Part shown: in pieces, positions 18,406 to 28,509 of the stretch
Numbering within the stretch: the first letter of the stretch is position 1
Layout: the number at the start of each line of letters is the position of its first letter
NCBI GenBank assembly: GCA_023657465.1
Contig: JAGTJX010000001.1
Span: forward strand, 586,358-650,357
Reading direction: 5' to 3'
DNA: 64,000 nt
Source of the DNA: Lysobacteraceae bacterium
GTDB taxonomy: Bacteria > Bdellovibrionota > UBA1018 > JAGTJX01
Position numbers and translations under genes: made by a program
The notes under the pieces: generated by a model
The model's database searches: none
Told to the model about the DNA's origin: nothing
The model's input: the letters and a program-made list of their open reading frames with translations, nothing else

Positions 18406-19551
18406 ATGGCCCAAAAGCGGGATTATTACGAAGTTCTGGGAGTTTCCAGGCAGGCTAATGAGGACGAACTCAAAAAAGCCTATCGGAAACTCGCTATTCA
18501 ACATCATCCCGATAAAAATCCTGGGGACAAGTCTGCCGAAGAAAAGTTCAAGGAACTCTCTGAAGCATACGAAGTCCTCTCCACTCCACAGAAGCGTCAG
18601 ATGTACGATCAGTTCGGACATGCTGCCAATGCTGGATCAGCGGGAGGCGGAGGATTCGGTGGCGGTGGATTCGAAGGCAACATCAACGATATTTTCGGAG
18701 ACATCTTCGGAGATATTTTCGGTGGTGGCGGAGGAAGACGTGGAGGCGGTGGTCAGAGATCGCGTTCGCGCGGCAGACCTGGTGCCGATCTTAAGACCAC
18801 AGTAGATATTAGTTTTGAAGAAGCAGCGTTCGGCACAGAGAAAGTCATCACAGTTCCAAGATCTCATAATTGCGAAACCTGCAAAGGTTCAGGCGCCAAG
18901 GCTGGATCTCAGCCAGAAACGTGCAGACAGTGTAACGGCTCTGGTGAGATGATGTTTCAGCAAGGATTCTTCACGATCGCGCGTCCATGTACGGCTTGCA
19001 GTGGCGAAGGCGTCAAAATCAAAAACCCTTGCACTGATTGCAATGGAACTGGCCGTATCAAGAAGCGTTCGCAGATTTCTGTGAAAATTCCTGCAGGCGT
19101 GGATACGGGTCAGAGACTTAAACTTTCAAATGAAGGCGAAGCAGGAGAGCGCGGCGGTCCGTCCGGAGATCTCTATGTCGTGATCAATGTTCTCGAGCAT
19201 GATTTCTTCAAACGTGAAGATGCGGATGTTATTTGCGATGTTCCGATCACATTCGTTCAAGCAGCGCTCGGAGCTGAGATCGAGGTTCCGACTCTAGAAG
19301 GTAGAGTCTCCCTGAAGATTCCAGCAGGAACCCAGTCACACAAGACGTTTAGACTCAAGAACAAGGGGCTTGCGCACTTAGGTTCCTATGGTCGCGGTGA
19401 TCAACTCGTCAAAGTCATCGTTGAGATCCCCTCCAAACTCTCTGGAGAGCAGAAGGAGCTTCTGAAGAAGTTTTCTGATATAGGCGGTGAGTCATCTCAC
19501 CCTATGCATCATGGTTTTTTTCAAAAAGTCCGCGAGTTTTTTGGTAATTAA
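18406..19551 (+). CDS. dnaJ: Chaperone DnaJ (Hsp40)
   Basis: 381 residues. The J-domain has the HPD triad in [13 protein letters not shown] (about residue 32). A Gly/Phe-rich linker with several FGG repeats spans about 75-125. Four zinc-finger repeats follow: [24 protein letters not shown] and CTDCNGTG (about 148-215). The C-terminal substrate domains end near the last residues. This is a full type I DnaJ. It starts 8 nt after dnaK and stimulates its ATPase. Five bases separate it from the following lipoprotein gene, so read-through from the heat-shock promoter is likely. Confidence 0.97.
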   Translation: MAQKRDYYEVLGVSRQANEDELKKAYRKLAIQHHPDKNPGDKSAEEKFKELSEAYEVLSTPQKRQMYDQFGHAANAGSAGGGGFGGGGFEGNINDIFGDIFGDIFGGGGGRRGGGGQRSRSRGRPGADLKTTVDISFEEAAFGTEKVITVPRSHNCETCKGSGAKAGSQPETCRQCNGSGEMMFQQGFFTIARPCTACSGEGVKIKNPCTDCNGTGRIKKRSQISVKIPAGVDTGQRLKLSNEGEAGERGGPSGDLYVVINVLEHDFFKREDADVICDVPITFVQAALGAEIEVPTLEGRVSLKIPAGTQSHKTFRLKNKGLAHLGSYGRGDQLVKVIVEIPSKLSGEQKELLKKFSDIGGESSHPMHHGFFQKVREFFGN

Positions 19552-19556
19552 TATAC

Positions 19557-21581
19557 ATGACCATCAAATCAGCATCGACCTGGATCGCGGTGTGCCTTTT
19601 TGCATCTGCATGTAGCTCCACCAAAACTCATTCCCAAGACGAAGGTTCACTCTCAAAGCGAGCGAAGGGGATTAAAGCCCCATCACTTTCAGCGGCTGCA
19701 ACCGCACAAGAGAAAACAACTTTTGAAGAAATCCAAACTCTCTACCGTGCTGCAAAGTATGATGATGCTGTAAAAAAATCAGAAGACTTCGAAACACAAT
19801 TTCCTGAAGGTAGATATGTTTCTGATGTTTATAATCTCAGAGGTCTCATTTTCTTAGGGCAGAAGAAAGCTCCTGTAGCGACGATTCAATTTCGCAAAGC
19901 AATTGAGAAGAATCCTAATCAACAACAGATTCAATACCTCATTTATAATTTGGCTACAGCGCAGTTTGATTCCAAGCAGTACTTAGATGCATTGAAGTCG
20001 CTCGATCAGATCTTGGTGGAGAACCTAGATGAGAACACGAAGCTTAAGTTTTATTTTCTGAAGTCTCGAATTCTTCATGCCCAAGGTCAACTCTCAGAAT
20101 CACTTCGCGCGATCTTTGAAGCGGGTAAGCTCCTTCAAGACTCAAAGATGTCCGAAGCTCAGAAGCAAGAAACCAGAGTGATGTTCTACAATCAGTCTGA
20201 GACTACGTCTCATGAGATCAAAGATGTGCTCGTGTTCGATGCACTCTTAAAAGAGTTCGTTGACAATCAACTTGCAGATTGTGCCTACTATCACGCAGGT
20301 AAACTTTCAAAAGATGCGAGCCAAAATGGTTTGGCGGAGACCTATCTTCGTCAACTCGTTCAGAAGTACCCGAACTCTGTTTACATCGCTCAAGCTCAAG
20401 AGCTTATTAATGTTATTCAGAGCAAGACCAAGGTCGAGCCACGCACGATCGGTGTACTCCTCCCGCTCACGGGCAAGTACGCTAAGTTTGGATACCAGGC
20501 TCTCTATGGAATTCAGCTTGCAGTGAACTTGTTCAATCAAGAAGATTCAGATACGAAAATGACTCTCGCTATTGCAGACGCTGGAGAAACTCCTGAGCAA
20601 GGTGAAGCGGGTTTTGCAAAACTTTTCTACGATGATCATGTCGCCGTTGTCATTGGACCACTCCTCTCTAAAGGGATTGAATCACTGAGCAAGCGCGCAT
20701 CAGAAAACGGTGTGCCGCTAGTGTCTCTCGCGCAACAGCCTGGTTTTCGAGATGGATATGTTTTCCAAATGGGACTCACGACCAAGAACCAAGTAGAAGA
20801 AGTCGCTCGCTATGCACTTGAGAAAGCATCGATGAAGAACTTCGCAGTCATCTATCCTAGCAATCAAGTGGGAACGGACGCCGCGTTTCACTTTTGGGAT
20901 TTGATTGAAGCTCGCGGTGGCAAGATCGCTGCGTTTGAATCCTATCAACCACGCGAAGTGGACTTCAGAGCTTCTGTGGATAAGGCGCTGGGGATTTTCT
21001 ATCCTGATGCACGTAAGACTGAGCTAGACGAATTAGCAGCACAGAGAACCAAGGATAATATTGCGAAGCGTACTCGTATCACCGAGAAATACTTCGTACT
21101 GAAGCCTCAGTTAGACTTCGACGGAGTTCTGATCTTAGATGAAGCCAAGGTAGCAACTCAGATCATGCCGACATTCGTATACAGAGATGCTGAGCAGTTG
21201 AAATACTTAGGTACCTCTACTTGGAATACGAGTTCACTTGTGGAGCGTGCGCCAGAGTTAGCCGAGAGCTGTACGTTCGTGGATTCCTACTTCGCTGAGA
21301 ACCAAGAAACAGCATTCAAGAACTTCGTAGAGAAGTTCAATAAGACTTATGGCTATATTCCTGCAGCCGCAGAAGCCATGGCATATGATGCTGGCCAAGT
21401 TGTCGTAGCATCGATCAAGGAACTAGACGGAGTCTCTAATCGCAGTGACCTGAAGGATCAGCTCATGAAGTTCAAGGATTATCCAGGAGCTACAGGACTA
21501 CTGAGCTATGTCGATGGTGCTTATACACATCAACTCAAGGTTCTGACTGTCAAAGGCAAAAAAATTGTCCAAGTACCCTAG
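19557..21581 (+). CDS. TPR + periplasmic-binding-fold lipoprotein (LpoA-like penicillin-binding protein activator)
   Basis: 674 residues. A signal peptide ends in a weak lipobox (FASAC, Cys about residue 19). TPR-like helices run from about 50 to 270, with YNLRGLIFLGQKKAPVATIQ and similar repeats. A type I periplasmic-binding fold starts at PRTIGVLLPLTGKYAKFG (about 297) and continues to the end. This order, TPR then leucine-binding-protein-like domain, is that of LpoA, the outer-membrane activator of class A penicillin-binding proteins. A substrate-binding receptor is the alternative. It lies between dnaJ and hemW and overlaps hemW by 17 nt. Confidence 0.82.
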   Translation: MTIKSASTWIAVCLFASACSSTKTHSQDEGSLSKRAKGIKAPSLSAAATAQEKTTFEEIQTLYRAAKYDDAVKKSEDFETQFPEGRYVSDVYNLRGLIFLGQKKAPVATIQFRKAIEKNPNQQQIQYLIYNLATAQFDSKQYLDALKSLDQILVENLDENTKLKFYFLKSRILHAQGQLSESLRAIFEAGKLLQDSKMSEAQKQETRVMFYNQSETTSHEIKDVLVFDALLKEFVDNQLADCAYYHAGKLSKDASQNGLAETYLRQLVQKYPNSVYIAQAQELINVIQSKTKVEPRTIGVLLPLTGKYAKFGYQALYGIQLAVNLFNQEDSDTKMTLAIADAGETPEQGEAGFAKLFYDDHVAVVIGPLLSKGIESLSKRASENGVPLVSLAQQPGFRDGYVFQMGLTTKNQVEEVARYALEKASMKNFAVIYPSNQVGTDAAFHFWDLIEARGGKIAAFESYQPREVDFRASVDKALGIFYPDARKTELDELAAQRTKDNIAKRTRITEKYFVLKPQLDFDGVLILDEAKVATQIMPTFVYRDAEQLKYLGTSTWNTSSLVERAPELAESCTFVDSYFAENQETAFKNFVEKFNKTYGYIPAAAEAMAYDAGQVVVASIKELDGVSNRSDLKDQLMKFKDYPGATGLLSYVDGAYTHQLKVLTVKGKKIVQVP

Positions 21582-22680
21582 TCTCTATTTTCATTTTCCA
21601 TTTTGCGAGACGAAGTGCCACTACTGTGACTTTTATTCTCTAGCGCGTGACCGTGTGACCGACGATGAGGTTTCACGCTTTGAGCGTGCGATGCTGAGAG
21701 AAGTAGAGCTCACGCGAGATCAGTACTCTCCCGAAATCAAGACCATATTCTGCGGTGGTGGGACTCCGTCCATGACGGAACCCTCTTCCATGGAGAGAAT
21801 ATTCAAAGAAGTGTTTAAGTACTCCCGATTGGCCACGAATTACGAATGGACGATGGAAGCCAATCCCTCATCTGTAGACCGAGAGCGTATGAAGGCGTAC
21901 CGCGCGATTGGAATCAACCGAGTGAGCATGGGTGTACAGAGCTTACGCAATGATCATTTGGATCAACTAGGCCGTGTTCACGATAGAGCCAATGCTCTCA
22001 AGGCTCTAGAAGATTTGTTTGCAGCTGGATTCACCAATGTGTCTTGTGATCTTCTCTGCGGAGTTCCGGGTCAGACGACTGAAGATCTCGTTGCTGCGAT
22101 TGATACGCTTACACAATTTCCCATCACTCATCTCAGTTGTTATATTCTCACGCTAGGCGAGAAGCACAGGATGTTCCCTGATCTTCCTAAGGAAGACACA
22201 CAGCTTGAGCATTATCTTTGTCTGTCTGAAACGATGGAGAAGCGTGGATTCAAACATTACGAGATTTCTAATTTCTCTAAGCCAGGATTACCAGCCAGGC
22301 ATAATCTCGCTTATTGGACAGGGACTTCGTATCTAGGCTTAGGTCCATCAGCTCATTCGTTTGATGCTGTGAAGGTCGAGAGATTTAAGAACTACTCCTC
22401 TCTACATCAGTACGCTGAGAAGCTCGAGTCGAGCGTGTTACCAATCGAGTGGAAGGAAACTCTCACTCCTGATCAACGCGAACTCGAGAAGTGGATGCTT
22501 GCAGTGAGACTCAGCGATGGATTTCCTAAGGATTGGCTCGTGAGTGAAGCAGCAAGAACTAAAGCCGAGAACTTGATGAAGGCAGGACTAATTCAGGAGC
22601 GCCAAGATCTACCGTCTCACTATCAACTCACTCCGCGTGGATTTGCAGTTTCAGAGCAGGTTATCAAGGAATTGAGCTAG
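21565..22680 (+). CDS. hemW: HemW, radical-SAM heme chaperone
   Basis: 371 residues starting at a TTG (21565) inside the 3' end of the previous gene. This start is needed because the family-defining N-terminus [20 protein letters not shown] begins six codons later and no ATG precedes it. The radical-SAM CxxxCxxC iron-sulfur motif is CETKCHYC (about residues 14-21). [12 protein letters not shown] and [18 protein letters not shown] are the next conserved blocks, and [11 protein letters not shown] fits HemW rather than HemN. HemW binds heme and hands it to membrane cytochromes; older annotations call it oxygen-independent coproporphyrinogen oxidase. Its stop codon overlaps the stop of mnmA on the other strand. 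Confidence 0.93.
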   Translation: MSKYPSLYFHFPFCETKCHYCDFYSLARDRVTDDEVSRFERAMLREVELTRDQYSPEIKTIFCGGGTPSMTEPSSMERIFKEVFKYSRLATNYEWTMEANPSSVDRERMKAYRAIGINRVSMGVQSLRNDHLDQLGRVHDRANALKALEDLFAAGFTNVSCDLLCGVPGQTTEDLVAAIDTLTQFPITHLSCYILTLGEKHRMFPDLPKEDTQLEHYLCLSETMEKRGFKHYEISNFSKPGLPARHNLAYWTGTSYLGLGPSAHSFDAVKVERFKNYSSLHQYAEKLESSVLPIEWKETLTPDQRELEKWMLAVRLSDGFPKDWLVSEAARTKAENLMKAGLIQERQDLPSHYQLTPRGFAVSEQVIKELS

Positions 22681-23816
22681 AGCGCTAACTGCGGCTGTGT
22701 ATCTGTAACTTTTTCAGAGAGCTTTAGCTCCCGCTTCTGATCGTAGTAGCTAGGACCTACATCACAAATTCTCGCTCCTCCGAGACAGATATCTCCATCA
22801 TAGAACACAACATACTGACCCGGAGTCAGCGCTCGCTGGGGAATATGGAATTCTACATGAAGCTTTCCGTCTTCTCGTTGGTGAACGGTGCAAGGCTGAT
22901 CGTCTTGTCTGTATCTAGATTTCGCAGTGATCGTGAGTGGAAACGCAGGACGCACGTTGATCCAATTTGGATTCTCTGCAATGAGTGTGTCTGCGTAGAG
23001 AGCAGGATGCTCTTCGCCGCGTGCTACATAGAGGATGTTGAGGAGAGTGTCTTTCTTCACGATGAACCAAGGTTCACCTTCTCCACCGAGTCCCAGGCCT
23101 TTGCGCTGACCGAGAGTGAAGTAGATGGAGCCAGTGTGTTTTCCGACGACAGTGCCATCGAGGAGTTTGATCTCGCCTGGTTGTGAGGAGAGGAATTGTT
23201 TGAGAAACGGTCTGAAGTTTCTCTCGCCGATGAAGCAGATGCCTGTGCTGTCTTTCTTCTTCGCGGTGGAGAGATCGTTCTCGAGTGCGAGTCTCCTCAC
23301 TTCGGATTTAGGGAGATTGCCGATCGGGAAGAGGACTTTATTCAGCACGGCGCCAGGGATTGCATTGAGGAAATAAGTTTGATCCTTACCTTGATCGATC
23401 GCGCGCGCAAGTTTGGGTCCATCAGGAGTTTGCGTGATTTGGCAGTAGTGGCCTGTTGCTAAGTAGTCAGCGCCTAGTTCCATTGCTTTGTCATAGAAAA
23501 TTTTGAATTTGATTTCCTTATTGCAGAGGACATCAGGATTCGGTGTGTAGCCTGCTTTGTATTCTTCTAAGAAGTCTTTGAACACTTGATCGCGGTATTC
23601 GTTTACGAATTCGACAGCGTAGTAAGGGATGTCGAGTTTCTCACAGACGCGCTTCACATCTTCATAGTCTTCAGCTGTGGTGCAGACGCCGTTCTCATCT
23701 GTCTCTTCCCAGTTCTTCATGAAGAGACCAATGACCCTATGGCCTTGCTGTTTCAGAAGTAGTGCGGCTACAGAGGAATCGACTCCTCCACTCATGCCTA
23801 CGACGACGGTTTTCAT
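22677..23816 (-). CDS. mnmA: MnmA, tRNA-specific 2-thiouridylase
   Basis: 379 residues. It activates and thiolates U34 of Lys, Glu and Gln tRNAs. The PP-loop [15 protein letters not shown] (about residue 9) binds ATP. The catalytic cysteines are in [14 protein letters not shown] (about 100) and [12 protein letters not shown] (about 200). LATGHYCQI and QDQTYFLN-type motifs are also visible, and the C-terminal beta-barrel carries [19 protein letters not shown]. The length is standard. It is convergent with hemW; the two stop codons overlap on a CTAG tetramer at 22677-22680, leaving no room for a terminator. Confidence 0.97.
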   Translation of the reverse strand: MKTVVVGMSGGVDSSVAALLLKQQGHRVIGLFMKNWEETDENGVCTTAEDYEDVKRVCEKLDIPYYAVEFVNEYRDQVFKDFLEEYKAGYTPNPDVLCNKEIKFKIFYDKAMELGADYLATGHYCQITQTPDGPKLARAIDQGKDQTYFLNAIPGAVLNKVLFPIGNLPKSEVRRLALENDLSTAKKKDSTGICFIGERNFRPFLKQFLSSQPGEIKLLDGTVVGKHTGSIYFTLGQRKGLGLGGEGEPWFIVKKDTLLNILYVARGEEHPALYADTLIAENPNWINVRPAFPLTITAKSRYRQDDQPCTVHQREDGKLHVEFHIPQRALTPGQYVVFYDGDICLGGARICDVGPSYYDQKRELKLSEKVTDTQPQLAL

Positions 23817-23893
23817 GCGGTGTGTATATCAGGTTTTTATGGGGTTGGGGAGGGGGTGTGGGTTTGGCAGATTCACTAATAATTACAGTGGGA

Positions 23894-23922
23894 TTGCCAT
23901 TTCAGATTATTCAGTCTAATAA
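23894..23922 (+). promoter_or_regulatory. Candidate sigma70 promoter for the small zincin
   Basis: TTGCCA (23894-23899) and TAATAA (23917-23922) are separated by exactly 17 bp and lie 16 bp before the ATG at 23939. The -35 matches 5 of 6 consensus positions and the -10 only about half, so this is a weak call based on position and spacing. Confidence 0.35.
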
Positions 23923-23938
23923 GCTACTCGGAGTAAAC

Positions 23939-24454
23939 ATGATCTATTCAATTCTGCTCGCTTTCATTCTAGGTGTTCCCAATTCCCATGCGTTTCAGAT
24001 CTCGATTCAGTTCGGAGGAGATGCTTCATCCCAGGTGCAAGCGAAAATCGAACGTGTTCGAGATCGCGTCGTTGCGATCGTTAACTCTAATGAATTCAAA
24101 CAAGAAGTCATGAAAATCTCTCGATTCAAATGTTTTGATTCTGATAATTTACCAGAGGACGTGAAGACTATTTCTGATGTTCTTGATTATATTGAGAAGA
24201 CTCACGCTCAGATTAAAATTTCATTTTTTTATGAGGAATCAAGAGTCAGCGCAAGTACAGGTACGCGCATAATTTCGTTCAATACCTATCACTTCAATGA
24301 TGCGGTTGATTCAGAAACAGCGAATACTCTTTTCCATGAAACATTGCACACGATGGATTTCGGTCACTGCGGGAAGAACAACATTAGATTCTTTCCTAAA
24401 ATCAAAAAGTCTATTCCTTATCGTTTCGGTGATATTGTTGAGAGTTTGTACTAG
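23939..24454 (+). CDS. Small exported protein with a zinc-metallopeptidase HExxH motif
   Basis: 171 residues from the ATG at 23939; CGGAG lies about 5 nt upstream, and the frame extension further upstream overlaps mnmA and is not supported. A clear signal peptide (IYSILLAFILGVPNSHA) precedes a compact mature domain of about 153 residues. Near residue 133 the sequence FHETLHTMDFGH contains HExxH plus a third His at the metzincin spacing (HExxHxxxxxH). The usual Gly of the metzincin motif is replaced by Asp. I do not recognise the family. A secreted or periplasmic zincin is the inference. It faces the M14 carboxypeptidase gene, 3 bp away. Confidence 0.72.
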   Translation: MIYSILLAFILGVPNSHAFQISIQFGGDASSQVQAKIERVRDRVVAIVNSNEFKQEVMKISRFKCFDSDNLPEDVKTISDVLDYIEKTHAQIKISFFYEESRVSASTGTRIISFNTYHFNDAVDSETANTLFHETLHTMDFGHCGKNNIRFFPKIKKSIPYRFGDIVESLY

Positions 24455-24457
24455 TTT

Positions 24458-26230
24458 TTAGATTTCAACGACCGCTTCTACTACGCCACCACGATCTGAC
24501 TCGATTCGGATGTGGATTTTGGATCCTGACTTAGCTCGTACCACCCACTCACACTTGGCTCTGTGATCCGTAGGGGTGAAGGGAACACTGAAGCCCGATT
24601 GGTCGAGCTTGTTGGATCTACCTTCGAGGTGTCCCATGTTGGTACGCACTTCACCTGAGATGAGAGACCCTCCCTTAGGCAGAGTGAGAATAGCAGTGAC
24701 GGGTTTCACTTGGCGTTGTTTCCCGATTTCGCTCGTGTAGGTCGGTAAGAATCCATTGTTCTGAACTCCGAGAGTGATTTTGGTTTCGCCGTCTCCGAGT
24801 TTTTCTGTTTCTAGTTTTGCGATGCTGAGTTCGGGAAGGAGTTTTCCTAATTCGACCATGTAGCGTGCGTTTTTCTCGGCTTCCTTAGGCATGAGTTTAG
24901 GCGGAGGATTGCGGAACGTGTAGAGAGAGTTCCATCCTCCGATTTCGACTTCGCCTAATTGTGGGTGATCGAACTTCTTCCAAGCGTGGTGAGCTTGGGG
25001 GCCAGCGTTCTTCTTGGCCCAATTATAAATTTTAACATCGTGCTCGTGAGGATGCTGTTGGAACCACTCGATGAACTTGCGTGGGTGAGGGATTCCAGCT
25101 TGAGCGATGATGTCCCAGATCTCGACCGTGTAAGCGAAGATTCCGTAGTGATGAAACATCCAATCATCTGAGACACCACTGATGATGTCTTTCGGGTGAT
25201 ATCTGAAGTCGTGGAATACAGAGATGTTGGGATAGTCCGTGATCTCAGAGCCTAGATCGCCAATCTTCTTGTAGACCTTGAGATCGTTCACTTCGAGGGA
25301 GTCGTCTGATCTGTCGTTGTAGGGACGAAGGATCACGCCACTGTAAGTATGGAATGAGATTCCGATATTGATATTCGGGTGGCGAGCGATGAAGTCGATC
25401 ATGGCACGTGTTTCAGGCTCTGATCCTGGATAAGGTCCTGCGCCTAGTTGCTCACTCTCAGGACGCCAGGTGAAAGGATAGTTGCGATTGAAGTCGAGTC
25501 CTGCTTCTGGTTTGGCGCGCTTGATGAGGAAACCATCGTAGTTGTGAATTTCTCCCTCAGGCATAAGCCTGTAGTATTTTTGTTTGGGTGAAGCGAGTGG
25601 ATCAGAGGGTGCGCGCTTCTCCATGAGGTTTTTGTTCTTCGTAGATATTTTCCAATCGCCATTGGGATCTTCCATGCGCATCTGAAGAATCATTCCGTCG
25701 TCGTTGATGTCTCTGACGTGGAGGCCGTCATCCTTGTAGTCCAGTGGATAGGGACGTGTGCCTGATCGCAGGAATTCGGGTGAGGATGCGAGAGCTCGCT
25801 CCGCTCCATCAGGATTGAGTCTTGGGACGATGTAGTAGGTGGCGTTGTCTAGGAGTGGTTTGTTTTGCTTAGTGAGGAGTTGCTCGATGGTGGTGAGTGC
25901 TGCGACGGAGCCTGCGACTTCGGTTGCGTGGATGTTGGCATCGATCCAGACTGCGGGTTTGTCCTCGGGTGCACCTGTTTTGAAGTTGGTGAGTGTGGCG
26001 AGAGTGATCGTTCTGTTTTCGTGTGAATGGCCGATCGTGGAGAGCTTGAGGTGGCTCGCGTTGGAGCGTGCGAGTTTCTTGAGCGCGAGTTCGAGGTCTG
26101 CGTGACAGAGGTAAGGAGCTGGTGGGGTATGCTGTAGCTTTGTGGCATTGTTGTGGCTTTGGCGAGTAAGCGACCTCCGAGTACTACGTGAAGATGCGCG
26201 TGCGCTTTTTTTGGACGTACTTCTAGCCAT
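24458..26230 (-). CDS. M14-family zinc carboxypeptidase
   Basis: 590 residues. The peptidase domain shows the zinc ligands in NIHATEVAGS (HxxE, about residue 103) and ISFHTYSG (about 300), arginine-containing RNYPFTW, and the catalytic Glu in YTVEIWD (about 370). The C-terminal 120 residues look like a beta-sandwich (ILTLPKGGSLISGEV). Before the domain lies a basic, Ser/Arg/Lys-rich leader of about 30 residues (ARSTSKKSARASSRS) with no hydrophobic core, so no classical signal peptide is evident. The true start could be internal. M14 enzymes remove C-terminal residues from peptides or act on peptidoglycan; the substrate here is unknown. Confidence 0.88.
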   Translation of the reverse strand: MARSTSKKSARASSRSTRRSLTRQSHNNATKLQHTPPAPYLCHADLELALKKLARSNASHLKLSTIGHSHENRTITLATLTNFKTGAPEDKPAVWIDANIHATEVAGSVAALTTIEQLLTKQNKPLLDNATYYIVPRLNPDGAERALASSPEFLRSGTRPYPLDYKDDGLHVRDINDDGMILQMRMEDPNGDWKISTKNKNLMEKRAPSDPLASPKQKYYRLMPEGEIHNYDGFLIKRAKPEAGLDFNRNYPFTWRPESEQLGAGPYPGSEPETRAMIDFIARHPNINIGISFHTYSGVILRPYNDRSDDSLEVNDLKVYKKIGDLGSEITDYPNISVFHDFRYHPKDIISGVSDDWMFHHYGIFAYTVEIWDIIAQAGIPHPRKFIEWFQQHPHEHDVKIYNWAKKNAGPQAHHAWKKFDHPQLGEVEIGGWNSLYTFRNPPPKLMPKEAEKNARYMVELGKLLPELSIAKLETEKLGDGETKITLGVQNNGFLPTYTSEIGKQRQVKPVTAILTLPKGGSLISGEVRTNMGHLEGRSNKLDQSGFSVPFTPTDHRAKCEWVVRAKSGSKIHIRIESDRGGVVEAVVEI

Positions 26231-26337
26231 GAGTTTATTTTACGTGGGATTAGTCGGAGTGTCTCTGGGCAGAATTTGCCTGTTAGCTTCAAAGGAACTC
26301 ATTAAATATACCAATAAAAACAGTAAGTTATTTTAAT

Positions 26338-26366
26338 TTGACGCTTATAGTCAGTAATGATAACTA
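26338..26366 (+). promoter_or_regulatory. Candidate promoter for the hybrid histidine kinase
   Basis: TTGACG (26338-26343) is followed after 17 bp by TAACTA (26361-26366), 10 nt before the kinase ATG at 26376. The -35 is good and the -10 poor. If real, the transcript would have almost no 5' leader. Confidence 0.3.
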
Positions 26367-26375
26367 ATCGGTCTC

Positions 26376-28481
26376 ATGAATTTCAGAAAAGCATTTTTAC
26401 TCGGACTGGCTATCTTGGGAGTGGTTTTGTTTCTCAGTTTTGGAACAGGCCTCACGTATCTCATTGATCGATCAAGAATCAACGTTCTGAGAGATCATAT
26501 TGAGACCGAGCTTCAGCAAATCACTCATGTAATCGACTCAAAAATCAAAGTTGTGCAAAGCACTCTGAATAGCAAACCTGTGAATGAAGATGTTTCAATT
26601 GCTCTGACAGCGCCAGGTCAATACAAAGATTTCGACATGATTGTTCAGAGATTAGACAAGGTCAGGTCTCTGAGTGATTTGGATTTCATTACTGTGAAAG
26701 ATCATGCGGATACCATCACTGCTTACTCAGTGAGTGAAAAAGTTGGCAACCCACGCACACTAGCCAAGATCATCATGTCTCAGTGTAAACGCAGTGGATA
26801 TCTTACGGTGTTTAAAGATGCTTTCTATTGTCACGTCACTACTATCAAGTTTAATGATCAACCCCTTGCTACACTTATTGGAGCAGTAAACCTCAATCGT
26901 GTTTTGATGCAATCTACACCGCGTGGTTATGAGATGGATATTTCTATTGCGTCTCCAAAAGCGCCAAAAGAAAAATCAATCATCTGTGAGGAGTTGAATG
27001 ACTGTACAGCAACTACTACTCAGCTCAATGTGGTTAAAGTTTCACTCAAAGCAAACTATGAGCTACTTTCAACAACTTGGAGTGACATTTCAGAAAAATT
27101 CGGAATCATTCTAGCTCTTATTCTTGTTGGTTTTGTTTTACTAGTGATTAAGACATTAGACTTCTTATTGTTTAAAGATCTAAGAAAAGTGATCTCTACG
27201 ACTGAAGAAGTCACTAAACAGGTTAAAGTTGATGGAACCTTTGATCATAACCAGGCTCTTCTTAAAGTAACCCCAAAACTAAAAGAGATGCAGACTCTTG
27301 TCTCTTCCTTTTCTGAACTACTCACTACTTTATCAACGAAGGAAAAAGACCTTGCAGACAAAAGTGTTAAAGCTGAGTTAGGTGCTCTCGCATCACAAGT
27401 GGCTCATGACATCAGGTCTCCGCTTTCTGCTTTGGAAGTTATTCTTTCCTCTGTTTCTGATCTACCTGAGAATAAGAGAACATTGCTTCGCGAATCTATT
27501 CATAGAATTCGTGACATCGCTAATACTCTGCTGGTGAGTTATAAGAATATTAACTCTATATCTAGAATCGATAGCCAGAGCTCTTTACGAAAAACAAAAA
27601 TCCAAAAAACTCTTCTCTTCCCACTCATTGAGTCTTTAGTGAGTGAGAAGCGAGTTGAAGTTAGACACTCTTCTCAGATTCAAATTGATATCTCTCAGAC
27701 GAATGCTTCATTTGGTTTGTTTTCTGAGATCGACTCATCTTTACTCAAGCGGATTCTTTCTAATTTGATTAATAACTCTGTTGAAGCGTTATCAGATGTT
27801 AAGGATGGCAAAGTCGAAGTCTCCTTAAGAGTGGACAAGAACTCAGATCCTCTCATTGTTATTAAAGATAACGGAGGAGGCATTCCTTCAGAGATTATAG
27901 ATTCACTTGGGCAATCGGGAATGACCCATGGGAAGGAAAAAGGAAACGGTCTAGGATTGCATCACGCCAAGAAGACTATCCTGAGTTGGAATGGCTCCTT
28001 GGATATTGAGTCAATTGAAGGCCTAGGTACTCAAGTGAAGATTCGTCTACCCAAGTCTCAAACCCCGAGTTGGTTCCTATCCAAGATGGAAGTTCCTGCA
28101 GATGCACAAGTGATGGTTCTTGATGATGATCAGTCTATTCACCAGATCTGGCAGGGTCGTCTTCAGTCCGCTTCTTCTATGGGTCAGAATGTAGAACTGA
28201 TTCACTCTCAGAATCCTGATCAATTGAGAGAAGCGGTTAAAGCCAAAGATTTATTAAATAGTAAGTCTAAGTCTCTCTATCTCATCGATTATGAAATTGT
28301 AGGAACGACTGAGACAGGTATTGATTTGATCGAAGACCTTGGAATTAAGGATCAGTCTGTACTAGTGACTAGCAGATATTCAGAGCCAGCGATTCAGGTG
28401 AAGTGCGAGCAAATGGGATTGAAGCTACTGCCTAAGTCTATGAGTGGGTTCGTTCCGATGACTGTGGGTAAGAAAAGCTAA
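26376..28481 (+). CDS. Hybrid sensor histidine kinase with C-terminal receiver
   Basis: 701 residues. Two membrane spans (about 7-27 and 245-268) bracket an extracytoplasmic sensor domain of about 215 residues. The cytoplasmic part has the phosphoacceptor helix SQVAHDIRSPLSALEV (His about 345), N box ILSNLINNSVEAL (about 460), G1 IKDNGGGIP, and G2 GKEKGNGLGLHHAK. After residue 570 a receiver domain begins with VMVLDDDQSIHQIW. Its phosphoacceptor Asp is in LYLIDYEIV (about 637), and a conserved Lys is in LLPKSM. No output domain follows, so the phosphate probably passes to a separate partner. No cognate regulator is adjacent. The ligand is unknown. Confidence 0.9.
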   Translation: MNFRKAFLLGLAILGVVLFLSFGTGLTYLIDRSRINVLRDHIETELQQITHVIDSKIKVVQSTLNSKPVNEDVSIALTAPGQYKDFDMIVQRLDKVRSLSDLDFITVKDHADTITAYSVSEKVGNPRTLAKIIMSQCKRSGYLTVFKDAFYCHVTTIKFNDQPLATLIGAVNLNRVLMQSTPRGYEMDISIASPKAPKEKSIICEELNDCTATTTQLNVVKVSLKANYELLSTTWSDISEKFGIILALILVGFVLLVIKTLDFLLFKDLRKVISTTEEVTKQVKVDGTFDHNQALLKVTPKLKEMQTLVSSFSELLTTLSTKEKDLADKSVKAELGALASQVAHDIRSPLSALEVILSSVSDLPENKRTLLRESIHRIRDIANTLLVSYKNINSISRIDSQSSLRKTKIQKTLLFPLIESLVSEKRVEVRHSSQIQIDISQTNASFGLFSEIDSSLLKRILSNLINNSVEALSDVKDGKVEVSLRVDKNSDPLIVIKDNGGGIPSEIIDSLGQSGMTHGKEKGNGLGLHHAKKTILSWNGSLDIESIEGLGTQVKIRLPKSQTPSWFLSKMEVPADAQVMVLDDDQSIHQIWQGRLQSASSMGQNVELIHSQNPDQLREAVKAKDLLNSKSKSLYLIDYEIVGTTETGIDLIEDLGIKDQSVLVTSRYSEPAIQVKCEQMGLKLLPKSMSGFVPMTVGKKS

Positions 28482-28500
28482 AGGGAAGTCCGTTTCCCTT
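28481..28500. terminator. Short hairpin between convergent kinase and CsgG-like genes
   Basis: AAGGGAA (28481-28487) pairs with TTCCCTT (28494-28500) around a 6-nt loop. It overlaps the kinase stop codon and sits 10 bp before the end of the converging gene. There is no proper T-run on either side, so it is at best a weak bidirectional terminator. Confidence 0.4.
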
Positions 28501-28509
28501 CATTTAATC

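Noticed and set aside
25849-26292. 147-codon minus frame overlapping the M14 gene
   Set aside because: Antiphase shadow of the carboxypeptidase; Ser/Thr/Pro/His-biased composition and no motifs.
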